Assembly (NCBI RefSeq): GCF_000770795.1 | Contig: NZ_JRKJ01000004.1 | Coordinates: 37,617-101,616 of the forward strand | Reading direction: 5' to 3' | Origin: Lysobacter dokdonensis DS-58 | Lineage (GTDB): Bacteria > Pseudomonadota > Gammaproteobacteria > Xanthomonadales > Xanthomonadaceae | DNA: 64,000 nucleotides | Part shown: piece after piece, positions 46,711 through 56,358 of the stretch | Layout of the letters: each line of letters opens with the position of its first letter | Position numbering within the stretch: position 1 is the stretch's first letter | The notes under the pieces: generated by a model | Databases searched by the model: none | What the model was told of the DNA's origin: nothing | What the model saw: only the letters and a program-made list of their open reading frames with translations | Translations under genes and position numbers: made by a program

Positions 46711-48036
46711 TCAGGGGTGTTCGGTCATTTCGCAGGAACTGGTGCGGTGTGCGCGCACGGTGGGCGGCACCACGCTGAAATCGCCGGACAGCGCGTGCAT
46801 GTACCAGTCGACGAAGCGCTTGGGCGTGTCTTCGAACTCGGGATGCTGCGGGCCGGGCTCGAAGAAGCGCGAATTCACGCCGGCGGCGTTCAACTGCATG
46901 ATCCTCTTGTCTTCGACCGTGGTGACGTCCCACAGCCAGATCAGCGAGGCCTTGTCGTAGTCGACGCCTTCGACGGCATCGCCGTCGACGAACCACACGA
47001 TCTCCATGTCCGTCTTGTCCTTCCCGAAGGGGACGTAGCGGAACAGGAGGCAGTGGTCCGGATAGTTGAGCATGTAGGTCAACGGGCCGAGCTGATAGTC
47101 GCCCGCGCCACCGTCGTAGCCCTTGAACTCGCCCATCAGCGGCGCGACGGGCGTGCCGTCGCGGCTGCCGGTGAGGTAGCCGTCGAACAGCGCGTAACGG
47201 CTGGTGTAGACGCACGCGCCGAAGCCCGGCGCTTCGCGGAACATGCGGTAGACGGCCTTCTCGATGTCGGGCACGCCGGTTTCGCGCTGCGCGCGCTCCC
47301 ACATGGCGCGATTGATCGGCGCGGCCACTTCTTCACGGTCCTTGAAAGTGTGCAGCTTCGAATACGCGCGGTGCGCGGTCTCGCAGTGATAGCACTCCAG
47401 GTAATTGCCGAGTGCGATCTTCCAGTTGGCGTCGACCGAATACGTTTCGCGATGCGCGATCTTTGCCCTGTCCAGGCGATACGGCCCCAACTGCGCGTCG
47501 AGCTGCGCCAGGCAGACGTCGTAGTCGTACGCATCGGCGTCGAAGTTGATGAAGATCAGCCCGAAGCGCTCGGCGATGCGCAGCTGCTTGAGGCCGTGGT
47601 CTTCCTTGCGGAAATCCGGGACCACGTCCATGTGCCGCGCGCCGCGCAATGCGCCGTCCGTGCCGTACACCCAGCCGTGGTACGGGCACACGAAGGTCTT
47701 GCAGTTGCCTTCGCGTTGCTCGCACACGCGGGAACCGCGATGGCGGCAGGAATTGACGAACGCGCGGATCGTGCCGTCGTTGCCGCGCGCGACGATCACC
47801 GACTCCTCGGCAATCTCGTACAGGAAGTAATCGCCGGGATTGCGCACCTGGCTCACGTGCCCGGCCCACAGCCAGCTCTTGAAGAACACCGTGTCCAGCT
47901 CGCGCTGGTACACGACGTCGGAGCGGTAGAAGTACTGCATCAGGCCGGCGTCGCGGTCGCGCATCTGCACCGCGACGGCCTCGCGCATGCGGGCCTGGTC
48001 GTCTTCGCTGTCGGCGATGAAGGGCTGGTGCGTCAT
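46711..48036 (-). CDS. Rieske non-heme iron oxygenase alpha subunit
   Basis: A 441-aa oxygenase component. The Rieske [2Fe-2S] site is C97-x-H99-x17-C117-x2-H120 (CRHRGSRVC and CPYHGW). The mononuclear iron domain has the family phrase NYLECYHCETAHRAY near 207-221 with its two histidines. This form resembles oxygenases of quaternary amines (glycine betaine, carnitine, stachydrine) as well as aromatic-ring types; no beta subunit or reductase gene is adjacent, so a reductase must come from elsewhere. It lies 9 bp from the permease gene. Substrate unknown. Confidence 0.92.
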   Translation of the reverse strand: MTHQPFIADSEDDQARMREAVAVQMRDRDAGLMQYFYRSDVVYQRELDTVFFKSWLWAGHVSQVRNPGDYFLYEIAEESVIVARGNDGTIRAFVNSCRHRGSRVCEQREGNCKTFVCPYHGWVYGTDGALRGARHMDVVPDFRKEDHGLKQLRIAERFGLIFINFDADAYDYDVCLAQLDAQLGPYRLDRAKIAHRETYSVDANWKIALGNYLECYHCETAHRAYSKLHTFKDREEVAAPINRAMWERAQRETGVPDIEKAVYRMFREAPGFGACVYTSRYALFDGYLTGSRDGTPVAPLMGEFKGYDGGAGDYQLGPLTYMLNYPDHCLLFRYVPFGKDKTDMEIVWFVDGDAVEGVDYDKASLIWLWDVTTVEDKRIMQLNAAGVNSRFFEPGPQHPEFEDTPKRFVDWYMHALSGDFSVVPPTVRAHRTSSCEMTEHP

Positions 48037-48045
48037 GGTGCGATG

Positions 48046-49353
48046 TTAAGCCACGGCCGCCCTGCGGCGCAGGCGCATGAAGACATAGAGCGGCAGGCCC
48101 GCCGCGGCCAGCACCAGCCCGAGCAGGAACGGCTCGTGGCCCAGGCCGACGAAGGCGAAGAGGACGTACGCGGTACCCAGCACGGCCACCGGCAGCATCC
48201 CGCGCACGCCGGCCTTGTCGCCGCGGCGCCAGAGCACGGCCAGCGCCAGTGATGCGCACAGGTACAGGGGCAGGTTCGCGGCGGTCACGACATTGGTGAT
48301 GTAGGTGAAGCTGTCGACGAGCGACTTGCTGTAGGTCATCACCACCATGCCGCTGCCCAGCACACCGGTGACGATCAGCGCGATCGCGGGAGCGCCACGG
48401 GCATTGTTGCGCGCCAGCGGCGCAGGCATCACGCCGTTCATCGCCATCGAACGCGTGAGTTCACCCACCAGCAGCGTCCACCCATTCAGCGCGCCCAGGC
48501 CGCTGATCACGACGAACAACGCCAGCCATTGGCCCGCGCCCGCGGCGGCGAAGCGTTCCATCACCAGCGCGAACGGCGCGTTCGACTTCGCCAGTTCCGC
48601 TTCCGGGATCAGCAGCATCGGCACGGTGGAGACGAGGATGTAGATCACCGCGGTCAGCACGGTGCCGGCGATCGTCGCGCGCGGAATCGTGCGGCCCGGG
48701 TCCTGCACGCGCGAGGCGGGCACCGTCGCCGACTCCAGGCCGAGCATCGCGAACAACGCGATCGTCGAGGCCGTGACGACGTGCGGCAGGTCGATCGCCG
48801 CGGTCGGCAGGTGCGCGGTGTACGACGCGGGCGCCGTCAGCAGCAACCATACGCCCAGCAGCGCGACGGCCACCATGGGCAGCAGCTTCAGCGCCGTTGT
48901 CGCCACCTGCACGCGCCCGCCGGTGCGCACGCCGAACAGATTGATGATCACGAACGTCCACAACAACGCCAGCGCGACCAGCGCCGGGTGCAGCGCGGCC
49001 ACCGACGGGAACACCGCACCGAGGTAACCGACGACGCCCGTGGCGATCGCCGCGTTGGTGATCCACAGCGATACCCAGTAACACCACATCGCGATGAAGG
49101 CCGGGACGTCGCCGAGCGTCGCGCGGATGAATCCGTACGGGCCGTCGGCATTGGGCATCGACCGCGCCAGCCGCGCGAAGACGCTCGCCAGCGCCACGCA
49201 CCCCAGCACCGTGACGAACCAGCCGATCGTCGCATTGAAGCCGTACGGCGCCAGCGACGCGGGCAACAGGAAGATCCCGATGCCGATGGTGTTGCCCACC
49301 ACCAGCGCGGTGCACATCCAGAACCCGAGCTTGCGCTCGCCGTCATTCACCAT
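48046..49353 (-). CDS. APC-family amino acid permease
   Basis: A 435-aa inner-membrane transporter with twelve helices. The N-terminal GNTIGIGIFLLPASLAPYG (about 19-37) is the APC substrate-binding unwound helix; ATIALFAMLGLESATVPASRV (mid-protein) is the helix VI counterpart. Members import or exchange amino acids and related amines. An in-frame ATG 60 bp upstream exists; the chosen start (MVNDGERK) overlaps the amidohydrolase gene by 11 bp and lacks the low-complexity leader. It separates the exported hydrolases from the cytosolic oxygenase genes, as expected for the uptake step. Confidence 0.92.
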   Translation of the reverse strand: MVNDGERKLGFWMCTALVVGNTIGIGIFLLPASLAPYGFNATIGWFVTVLGCVALASVFARLARSMPNADGPYGFIRATLGDVPAFIAMWCYWVSLWITNAAIATGVVGYLGAVFPSVAALHPALVALALLWTFVIINLFGVRTGGRVQVATTALKLLPMVAVALLGVWLLLTAPASYTAHLPTAAIDLPHVVTASTIALFAMLGLESATVPASRVQDPGRTIPRATIAGTVLTAVIYILVSTVPMLLIPEAELAKSNAPFALVMERFAAAGAGQWLALFVVISGLGALNGWTLLVGELTRSMAMNGVMPAPLARNNARGAPAIALIVTGVLGSGMVVMTYSKSLVDSFTYITNVVTAANLPLYLCASLALAVLWRRGDKAGVRGMLPVAVLGTAYVLFAFVGLGHEPFLLGLVLAAAGLPLYVFMRLRRRAAVA

Positions 49354-50671
49354 CGTCGTGCTCCGCGGCCGGCGGGCCGCATTCGTCGGGGCCGTCGCAG
49401 ACCCGTTGGCCATTCTTGATCACCGAGCGCACCTTGCGCAGCACCTCGATGTCGGCGGTGGGGTCGCCGTCGACCGCGATGAGGTCGGCGAACTTGCCGG
49501 GCGCGATCGAGCCCAGTTCCTGCTCGCGCCCGAGCAGCCGCGCAGGCTGGATCGTCGCGGACTGGATCGCCTGCATCGGCGTCATGCCGTAGCGGACCAT
49601 GTAGGCGAACTGCCGCGCGTTGTCGCCGTGCGGGTACACGCCGCTATCGGTGCCGAAGGCGATGTTCACGCCCGCGGCGACCGCCTTGCGGAAGCCCTCG
49701 CGCTGCGTGTCGGTGGTTTCGGTGTTCTTGCGCAGGATGTCCTTGGACCAGCCCTGTGCGCGGCCGACGGTGTCGATGAAGTCGCCGTTGTAGATGTCGG
49801 CGACCAGCCACGTGCCATGCTGCTTCATCAGCGCGATGGCTTCGTCGTCCATCAGCGAACCGTGTTCGATCGACCGCGCGCCGGCGCGCGTCGCGCGCTT
49901 GATGCCTTCGGCGCCGTGCGCGTGCGCGGCGACGAAGCTGTGGCGCTTCGCGGCTTCCTCGACGGCGGCGCGGATCTCCGCCTCGCTGTATTCCGATTGC
50001 CCCGGTTCGGTGCCTTCGGCGAGCACGGCGCCGGTGGCGATGACCTTGATGAAGTCCACGCCGTTGTCGAAGAGGAAGTTCACCTTCTTCCTGACTTGTT
50101 CCTCGTCGTCGGCGACGCCGAGGCGGAAGACGTCGGGGACGACGGTGCCTTTCGGCAACCCGGTGATTTCACCGCCGCCGCCAGTGACCGTGATGTACGC
50201 ACCGGCGACGAACATGCGCGGCCCCGGGATCAGGCCGGCGTTGATCGCGTTGCGCAGTTGCACGTCGGACAAGCCGCGATACGTGCCGACGTCGCGCACG
50301 GTGGTGAACCCCGCGCGCACGGTGTCCCACGCGTTCTTCGCGCCGATGAACGCGTCGCGTGCCGGATTGCTCTTCAGCGGTGCGCCGGGATCGGCCGACT
50401 GCGCCTCGTCCGAGAGATGCGTGTGCATGTCCATCAGGCCGGGCAGCACGGTGTAACGCGACCAGTCGACGACCCTCGCGTGCTTCGCGAGCGCGTCGCT
50501 CCAGGGCTCGACCCGCACGACGCGACCGTCTTCGATGACGATGGCACGGTCGGCCACGACGGCGCCGCGGTCGACATCGACCATGCGGCCGGCGTGGACG
50601 ATCGTGGTTTGTGCGAATGCAGGCGTCGAAAGCGCCAGCGCCAGCACCGTGATGACGAATCCGGTCTTCAT
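49343..50671 (-). CDS. Exported amidohydrolase-superfamily protein
   Basis: A 442-aa periplasmic metallohydrolase, signal peptide to about residue 20 (LALALSTPAFAQ). Amidohydrolase motifs: LPGLMDMHTHLSDE with the first metal-binding HxH (about 80-85), AAHAHGAEGIKRA (about 240) with His, and FGTDSGVYPHG with the catalytic Asp. Close style to the Xaa-Pro dipeptidase/imidazolonepropionase-like secreted hydrolases that cleave acyl-amino acid amides. It overlaps the P1 aminopeptidase by 4 bp and the permease by 11 bp. Confidence 0.9.
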   Translation of the reverse strand: MKTGFVITVLALALSTPAFAQTTIVHAGRMVDVDRGAVVADRAIVIEDGRVVRVEPWSDALAKHARVVDWSRYTVLPGLMDMHTHLSDEAQSADPGAPLKSNPARDAFIGAKNAWDTVRAGFTTVRDVGTYRGLSDVQLRNAINAGLIPGPRMFVAGAYITVTGGGGEITGLPKGTVVPDVFRLGVADDEEQVRKKVNFLFDNGVDFIKVIATGAVLAEGTEPGQSEYSEAEIRAAVEEAAKRHSFVAAHAHGAEGIKRATRAGARSIEHGSLMDDEAIALMKQHGTWLVADIYNGDFIDTVGRAQGWSKDILRKNTETTDTQREGFRKAVAAGVNIAFGTDSGVYPHGDNARQFAYMVRYGMTPMQAIQSATIQPARLLGREQELGSIAPGKFADLIAVDGDPTADIEVLRKVRSVIKNGQRVCDGPDECGPPAAEHDDGE

Positions 50672-51852
50672 CGTTTGGCAGGCTCGTATCGGTTGTACTG
50701 CTTCAGCAAGCGCACCAGCGCCACGTGGTCGATGGCCTTCGCATACCGCCCGCCTTCGCCGCGCATGTCCTTCGCGGCGATCATCGCGTTGACGATGGCT
50801 TCTTCGGTGGCCTGCACCGTTGCGAGGAAGAGCCGGTCGAGGTCATCGTTGCCGATGAATTTCGCCTCCTTGACCGCCCCGCCCTTCGCCGCATCGGCAT
50901 TGGCCGTGGAGAACGCGACGAAGATGTCGCCGGACCCGTTGCCCGCGTAGCTGCCCATGCGCGCCAGCCCCATGCCCGCGCGCTTGGCGACGCGGTCGAG
51001 CTGGTGCGGCAGCAACGGCGCGTCGGTCGCCACCACGACGATGATCGAACCCGTGTCGCCGCCCGGCACGTCGTGGCCTTCGACCGCGAGCGCCGGATCG
51101 GTGTACACGCGGTCGTTGCGCAACTGCTGCCCGACCGGCACGCCGGCGATGCGCAGCGTGTCGCGGATGCCGTAGTTCGCCTGCACGAGTACGCCCACGG
51201 TGTACGCGCGCCCATCCTGCTGCACCGTGCGCGACGCCGTGCCGATGCCACATTTGAATTCGTGGCAGATCATGCCGGTGCCGCCGCCGACGTTGCCTTC
51301 GGCGACCGGACCGTCGTTCGCCTCGCGCAACGCCTGTGCGACGTGCTCGGGCTTCACGTGGAATCCGTTGATGTCGTTGAGGTGGCCGTCCCAGGTCTCC
51401 GCGACGACGGGCAGCGACCACCAGTAGCCGCTCGAATCCGCGCCGCCCGCCTGCACGCGCTGCGCGATCACCGCATCGCGCACGACGCCGACGCTGTGGG
51501 TGTTCGTGAGCAACACCGGCCCTTCGAGCTGGCCCGATTCGCTGATCCACGTGGTGCCCGTCATCTCGCCGTTGCCGTTGAGCGCAAACCAACCGCCGAA
51601 GACCCAGTTGTCGAACGTCCCGCGCCCGCGCGGCAGGATCGCGGTGACGCCCGTCCGGACCTTGTGGTCGCCCGCGGCATCCGCGATGAGCGTGACCTGG
51701 CCGACGGTGACGCCGGCGACGTCGGTGATCGCGTTGCGCGCGCCCGGCGTGCCGTCGAACGGAATGCCGATGTCGCGCGCGCGTTCGCCCGCTTGCGCGG
51801 CCGAGGCGACGAACAGGGCCAACGCGAACATGCGCACGGCGATCGTCGGCAT
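50668..51852 (-). CDS. P1-family (DmpA/BapA-type) aminopeptidase, exported
   Basis: A 394-aa exported N-terminal-nucleophile hydrolase. Signal peptide to about residue 21 (VASAAQA). The family is made as a precursor that self-cleaves before a serine: here Gly268-Ser269 in GGDTGSIIVVVATDAPL. Other family blocks are present: GNVGGGTGMICHEFKCGIGTASR around 186-208 and AGNGSGDIFVAFST near 303-317. Relatives remove N-terminal beta-amino acids or D-amino acids from peptides and amides. It overlaps the S9 peptidase by 1 bp and the amidohydrolase by 4 bp. Confidence 0.93.
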   Translation of the reverse strand: MPTIAVRMFALALFVASAAQAGERARDIGIPFDGTPGARNAITDVAGVTVGQVTLIADAAGDHKVRTGVTAILPRGRGTFDNWVFGGWFALNGNGEMTGTTWISESGQLEGPVLLTNTHSVGVVRDAVIAQRVQAGGADSSGYWWSLPVVAETWDGHLNDINGFHVKPEHVAQALREANDGPVAEGNVGGGTGMICHEFKCGIGTASRTVQQDGRAYTVGVLVQANYGIRDTLRIAGVPVGQQLRNDRVYTDPALAVEGHDVPGGDTGSIIVVVATDAPLLPHQLDRVAKRAGMGLARMGSYAGNGSGDIFVAFSTANADAAKGGAVKEAKFIGNDDLDRLFLATVQATEEAIVNAMIAAKDMRGEGGRYAKAIDHVALVRLLKQYNRYEPAKR

Positions 51853-53840
51853 CACTCCCCTCCCTTGGCTTTCAGGAACCGCGTGTACCACCCCAGGTTC
51901 CGCATCATGCGGTCTTTCAGGTAGCTCGGAACAGTGAGGCCGTGCGATTCGCCGGGGTAGACGACCAACTGCGTGGGCACGTTGCGCGACCGCAGGGCCT
52001 GGTACATCTGTTCCGCGCCCAGGCACGGCACGTTCGCATCGTCCTCGCCGCACTGGAACAACGTCGGGGTCACGATGCGATCGCTGTGGAGGAACGGGAA
52101 GCTCGCACGGTCGTAGATCTCCCGGTTCGCCCATGGCGTGCCGAGCTCGAGCGTGTATTCGCGGATGTACTGGTCGTGGCCGAACATGCCGTACATGTTC
52201 GACGCCCCCGCGCCACTGATCGCGGCCTTGAAGCGCGGATCGCGCGCGATCACCGCGTTGGTGAGGATCGCGCCGTAGCTCCACCCACCGATGCCGAGGC
52301 GATCCGGATCGGCGATGCCCATCGCGACGACGTGGTCGACGCCGGCAAGCACGTCGCTGGCATCGACGTTGCCCCAATCGGCGTAGATCGCCTTCGCGAA
52401 ATCGAACCCGCGGCCCGAGCCGCCGCGTGGATTCAACGCGACGACCGCGAACCCCTGCGCCGCGTACGCCTGCCAATCGGGCATGAATTCGTGGCTGAAC
52501 TGGTAGACCGGGCCGCCGTGCAACCGCACGATCGTCGGGTAACGACGGCCTTCGACGTAACCGACCGGCTTCACGAGCAGGCCATCGAGGTCGACATCGC
52601 CATTGCGATAGTGGAATTCCTCGACCGGGGCGAGCGTGCGTTGCGCGAGGAACGTGTTGTGGTCGGCAAGCGTGCGCAGCCCGCCGTCTTCGACCGCCGA
52701 GATGTCGTAAGGCCGCAGCGCCCCGCCGCCCAGCACGACGATGCGGCCGTCGCGCGAGACGTCGAGGTCGTAATCGAAACGCGGACCCGTCGTCAGCGGC
52801 GTCACCCTACCGCCCGCGAGGTCGATGCGCGACAGATGCGTCACCTGCGGTTGTTCGACCAGGGCATAAACGCTCTTGCCATCGGCCGACCAGCGCGGCT
52901 TGGTGAAGCAGCGGTCGATCGGCGCCGGGAGCGTTTCCGTTCCCGTGGCGACGTCGACAATCGCCAACTGCCATGGCGCGTAGTAGATCCACTTGTCCTC
53001 GCCGCTGCGCAGGTACGCGATGCGCGTGCTGTCGGGGCTCCACGTGGGCCGCGTTTCCCAGTACGGATCGAGGTCGGAGCCCGCGAAGGTCGTGAGCTGT
53101 CGTTCCTGCGCACCGGCCTTCGGTTCGATCACCCAGATGTCGAAGTTCAGGTGCCGGTCCGGATCGACGCCGCGCTTGGTGACATACGCGAGCAGCTTGC
53201 CGTCAGGCGACCAGGCGGGCAGCAGTTCGTCGTGCGCGCCCGGCGTGAGCAGGTCGACCTGTCCCGTCGCGATGTCGAGCACGTACAAGTGCGTGCGGCG
53301 ATTCCCGAGGTAGCCGACGCCGTCCTCGCGCAGTTGATAGCGCTCGGTGACGATCGGCGGCGGGTTCTTCGGTTCTTTTGCACCGAACGGCCGTTCCGGG
53401 TCGCGCGCGATGAAGGCGATGCGCTTGCCGTCGGGCGACCAGACGAAGTCGCTGATGTCCTCGCCGAAGCGCGTGATGCGCCTGGCCTGCCCGCCCTGCG
53501 CAGGCATCAGCCACACCTGCGTCTTCGCTTCCTCGCCGCCGCGGTCGGAGAGGAAGGCGATGGACTTGCCGTCGGGCGACCATTGCGGGCGCGACTCGTC
53601 CTTCTTCGGCGTGTGCGTGAGTTGCGTGCGTTTGCCGGTGGCGTACTCGACGCGCCAGAGGTCGGATTGGCTCGCGTCGTCCGCGATGTCGGCGGCGGTC
53701 GCGGTGTAGACGATCGTGCGGCCGTCGGGCGAGAACGCGGGCTCGGTGAGGTCGACCAGTTGCGACAGGTCGTCCGCGGTGAACGGCGCTTGCGCATGCG
53801 CCGAAGCGCTGAGCAATGCGAGCAGCCAGAGCATGCGCAT
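51852..53840 (-). CDS. S9-family (prolyl-oligopeptidase-like) peptidase, exported
   Basis: A 662-aa exported serine peptidase. Signal peptide to about residue 17 (LSASAHAQ). A seven-bladed TolB/DPP-like propeller (about 30-400, repeated WSPDGK) is followed by the alpha/beta-hydrolase domain with Ser521 in GGWSYGA, Asp601 in CGEDDANVP and His633 in GESHG as the triad. Typically cleaves after proline or releases dipeptides. Two ATGs in MRM; the first overlaps the stop of the CehA-type gene by 1 bp. Role here: trimming peptides in the periplasm before uptake. Confidence 0.95.
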   Translation of the reverse strand: MRMLWLLALLSASAHAQAPFTADDLSQLVDLTEPAFSPDGRTIVYTATAADIADDASQSDLWRVEYATGKRTQLTHTPKKDESRPQWSPDGKSIAFLSDRGGEEAKTQVWLMPAQGGQARRITRFGEDISDFVWSPDGKRIAFIARDPERPFGAKEPKNPPPIVTERYQLREDGVGYLGNRRTHLYVLDIATGQVDLLTPGAHDELLPAWSPDGKLLAYVTKRGVDPDRHLNFDIWVIEPKAGAQERQLTTFAGSDLDPYWETRPTWSPDSTRIAYLRSGEDKWIYYAPWQLAIVDVATGTETLPAPIDRCFTKPRWSADGKSVYALVEQPQVTHLSRIDLAGGRVTPLTTGPRFDYDLDVSRDGRIVVLGGGALRPYDISAVEDGGLRTLADHNTFLAQRTLAPVEEFHYRNGDVDLDGLLVKPVGYVEGRRYPTIVRLHGGPVYQFSHEFMPDWQAYAAQGFAVVALNPRGGSGRGFDFAKAIYADWGNVDASDVLAGVDHVVAMGIADPDRLGIGGWSYGAILTNAVIARDPRFKAAISGAGASNMYGMFGHDQYIREYTLELGTPWANREIYDRASFPFLHSDRIVTPTLFQCGEDDANVPCLGAEQMYQALRSRNVPTQLVVYPGESHGLTVPSYLKDRMMRNLGWYTRFLKAKGGE

Positions 53841-56353
53841 CAGCGGACCCTCCCGCGGAATACGGACTGCGCCTGCCGCAGGTACGCGAGCGTCGCGTCC
53901 TTCTCCGCGGCGGTGTTGTAGTCGTCCCGCGCACTGGCCGCTTCGATGACGCGATCGAGCCAGGCGATGAAGTAGTCGGCGTCGGCGCTTGCGTCGGGCG
54001 TGGGGCCGTCGATCCAGACAGGGTTGGTCGTCGCGTACGGGTAGAGATCGAGCAGTCGCGGATCGGCGTTGTCGTTCCATGCGCGCAGGAGGAGCCAACC
54101 GCCCTGCGGAAGGTCGAGCATGCCCGCACTGTCGAGCTGCATGCGATCGCCGGTGAGGTCGAAGCGCTTCACCACCGCACCGTTGCACACCAGTTCGAGG
54201 TGATCGACCGCGACCGGCGAACGCAGCGCGATGCGATATGACGCACGATGCGCACCCTCGATGGTATCGCCGGGTTTGCGTCCCTCGACCTGCAAGCCGA
54301 GCATCGGCCCGTTCGTCGCGAATCCGCGGCCCGCTTTCAACGTGGCGAACAGCGTCCCGTCATCGATGCGTCCGCCCGTGTCGAGGAACACGCGGTTCAA
54401 TCCCACCGGGCCGCGCAACGACGCGTAGTTCGCCATCGTGTCCGACCCCGCGCCCGCAGGCAGTCGAAACCCGAGGTTCATCAGGCGATACCAGACCGAC
54501 GCAGTGGCCTTGTGGTCGGAGAAGCCGACCACTTCCACGTAATCCACCTTGCCATGCGCGACATCGGCAGGGAGTTGATGCGTGAGCGATGCGTCCTTCG
54601 CAGGGTCGGGCACGGTATCGAACGGGTGCACGTACCCCACCAGCCCACCCTGCGCATGCGCGAGATCGGCGACCACGCCGTTATGCGGCCACGGGCTGGC
54701 CAGCGCGGTGTGGCGATAGGCCGAGAAATCCGGCGTGACCAGGCGGTCGCGCAGGTTCAGCAACCCCAGGTGTCCCCAGAAGCTCGTGTGGAATTCCTGC
54801 GCGTGCGCCACGCGCGGCCGCGTCGCGATGCCGGGCATGCCGAACCACGCGACATCCGGAATACGTTCTTCCTTGTTGACGATCAGGTTCTCGACGACGT
54901 CGAGGTCCTCCGCTTGCGCCTGCCATGCCAGATGCGCCGGCGTATTGCGGTAGTGGCCGCCGTAGTTCATGTGGACATGCAGGTCGGCGCTGGTGAATTG
55001 GCCGTATTCGTCGGGCAGCGCGTTCGGCACGAGGGCGACATCGACTTTCGCCTCGCGTCCGGCGGCCGCATCGAGCGTGCGATTCCAGAGCTTGTACGCA
55101 AACCCATGCTGCACGACGACCTGCGTGGCGCCTGCGGGCACGTCGACCACGCAGCGCGACGCGCAGTGGAAGTAGTGCGCTTCGGTCTTCCGGTGCGCAC
55201 GGTCGAATCCATCGTCCGCATGCATCCACGCATCGCGCGGCGCATGCGCGCGGTCGTCGCTGCCTTGCACGGACACACGCGCGGGGACGGGCTTGCCCTG
55301 TTCGTCGCGGATCTCGAGTGTGAGGCGCGCGGCCGGTGCGAGCGGGCGCAGCGTCTTCGCGCGCAGCACCTGGTGCGCGCCGCCCAGCGGTTCCAGCAAG
55401 ACCAGCTCGGTGTTGCCGCCCTCGCCCGCATTGCCGATGTACGCGATGCGCTTGCCGTCCGGCGACCAGCGTGCGTTGCGGCGCTCGGTATCGCCGAACG
55501 TGAGCGGCAGCGGCGCTGCACCTTGCGGCGTCGTCAGCCAAAGTTGGTGCGTCTGTCGGCCGTGGTAGCTCGAAAACACGATGCGCTTGCCATCGGGTGC
55601 GAACTCGGGCCGCATGCTCCAGCTCGTCTCTTCCGACACCAGCTTCCGGCGTTGCGCGGGTGCATCCACCGGCACGATCCACAGATCGCCCGTGCCCCAC
55701 GCGACTTCCGGGTTGCCGACGTACAGCAGCGACTTGCCATCGGGCGACCAGGCCGGGTTGATCGCGTGGTCGAACGGCGCGTAGTAGTAGCGATCGAGCT
55801 TGCTGCGGCGTTCGCCGAGCAGCGGACGCGCGTTGTGCAACCCGGCCGCGTCGATGTCGGCGATGAAGAGATTGAAATGGCCGGTGCCCTGCGTCGACAC
55901 CCATGCGATGCGCTTGCCGTCGGGCGACAGGCGCGGTTCGACATCGACATCGGCGCCCGAGGTGAGCGCCTGCGTCTTGCCGCTCGCAAGGTCGAGCCGC
56001 CACAACGCCATGCCGCGCCCGTCGTAGCGCGTGAACACGACACTGCGGCCGTCGCGCGCCACGTCGGGCTGGTAGTCGTACACGCCTTGCGCGTGCGTGA
56101 GCTCGACGGCTTCGTCGTCGGCAGCGCGCTGCCGCCACAACGACCCGCCCATGCTGTACACGAGCGTCTCGCTGTCGGGCAGGAAACCGACGGACGACGG
56201 CCCCGTCGTCGGTTGCGGCAGGTACAACTCGCGCCAGTAATAGTTGTGCGGCAGGTCCACCTGCTTCAGCACCGGTTCGCGGCCACCCGCCACGACGGCC
56301 AACGGCGCCAGCACGCCGAACACACAGGCGATGCGCATCCCCCCGGTGCGCAT
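53840..56353 (-). CDS. CehA/McbA-family metallohydrolase with TolB-type propeller
   Basis: An 837-aa exported protein. Signal peptide near MRIACVFGVLAPLAVVAGG, then a TolB-like beta-propeller (about 60-390, with repeats such as RLSPDGKRIAWVS and AWSPDGKSLLYVG), and a C-terminal CehA/McbA PHP-like metallohydrolase domain (about 470-720) with SADLHVHMNYGGHYRNTP carrying metal-binding histidines, and HPFDTVPDP. CehA/McbA relatives hydrolyse carbamates and amides. An ATG 15 bp downstream (56338) is equally possible. It is 5 bp from the aminotransferase and overlaps the S9 gene by 1 bp. Exact substrate unknown. Confidence 0.88.
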   Translation of the reverse strand: MRTGGMRIACVFGVLAPLAVVAGGREPVLKQVDLPHNYYWRELYLPQPTTGPSSVGFLPDSETLVYSMGGSLWRQRAADDEAVELTHAQGVYDYQPDVARDGRSVVFTRYDGRGMALWRLDLASGKTQALTSGADVDVEPRLSPDGKRIAWVSTQGTGHFNLFIADIDAAGLHNARPLLGERRSKLDRYYYAPFDHAINPAWSPDGKSLLYVGNPEVAWGTGDLWIVPVDAPAQRRKLVSEETSWSMRPEFAPDGKRIVFSSYHGRQTHQLWLTTPQGAAPLPLTFGDTERRNARWSPDGKRIAYIGNAGEGGNTELVLLEPLGGAHQVLRAKTLRPLAPAARLTLEIRDEQGKPVPARVSVQGSDDRAHAPRDAWMHADDGFDRAHRKTEAHYFHCASRCVVDVPAGATQVVVQHGFAYKLWNRTLDAAAGREAKVDVALVPNALPDEYGQFTSADLHVHMNYGGHYRNTPAHLAWQAQAEDLDVVENLIVNKEERIPDVAWFGMPGIATRPRVAHAQEFHTSFWGHLGLLNLRDRLVTPDFSAYRHTALASPWPHNGVVADLAHAQGGLVGYVHPFDTVPDPAKDASLTHQLPADVAHGKVDYVEVVGFSDHKATASVWYRLMNLGFRLPAGAGSDTMANYASLRGPVGLNRVFLDTGGRIDDGTLFATLKAGRGFATNGPMLGLQVEGRKPGDTIEGAHRASYRIALRSPVAVDHLELVCNGAVVKRFDLTGDRMQLDSAGMLDLPQGGWLLLRAWNDNADPRLLDLYPYATTNPVWIDGPTPDASADADYFIAWLDRVIEAASARDDYNTAAEKDATLAYLRQAQSVFRGRVR

Positions 56354-56358
56354 CGGCC

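Noticed and set aside
46711..48036. Rieske gene as glycine betaine monooxygenase (gbcA)
   Set aside because: The overall style fits, but there is no gbcB, dgc or sox gene nearby, and the operon content points to another substrate; kept as unnamed.
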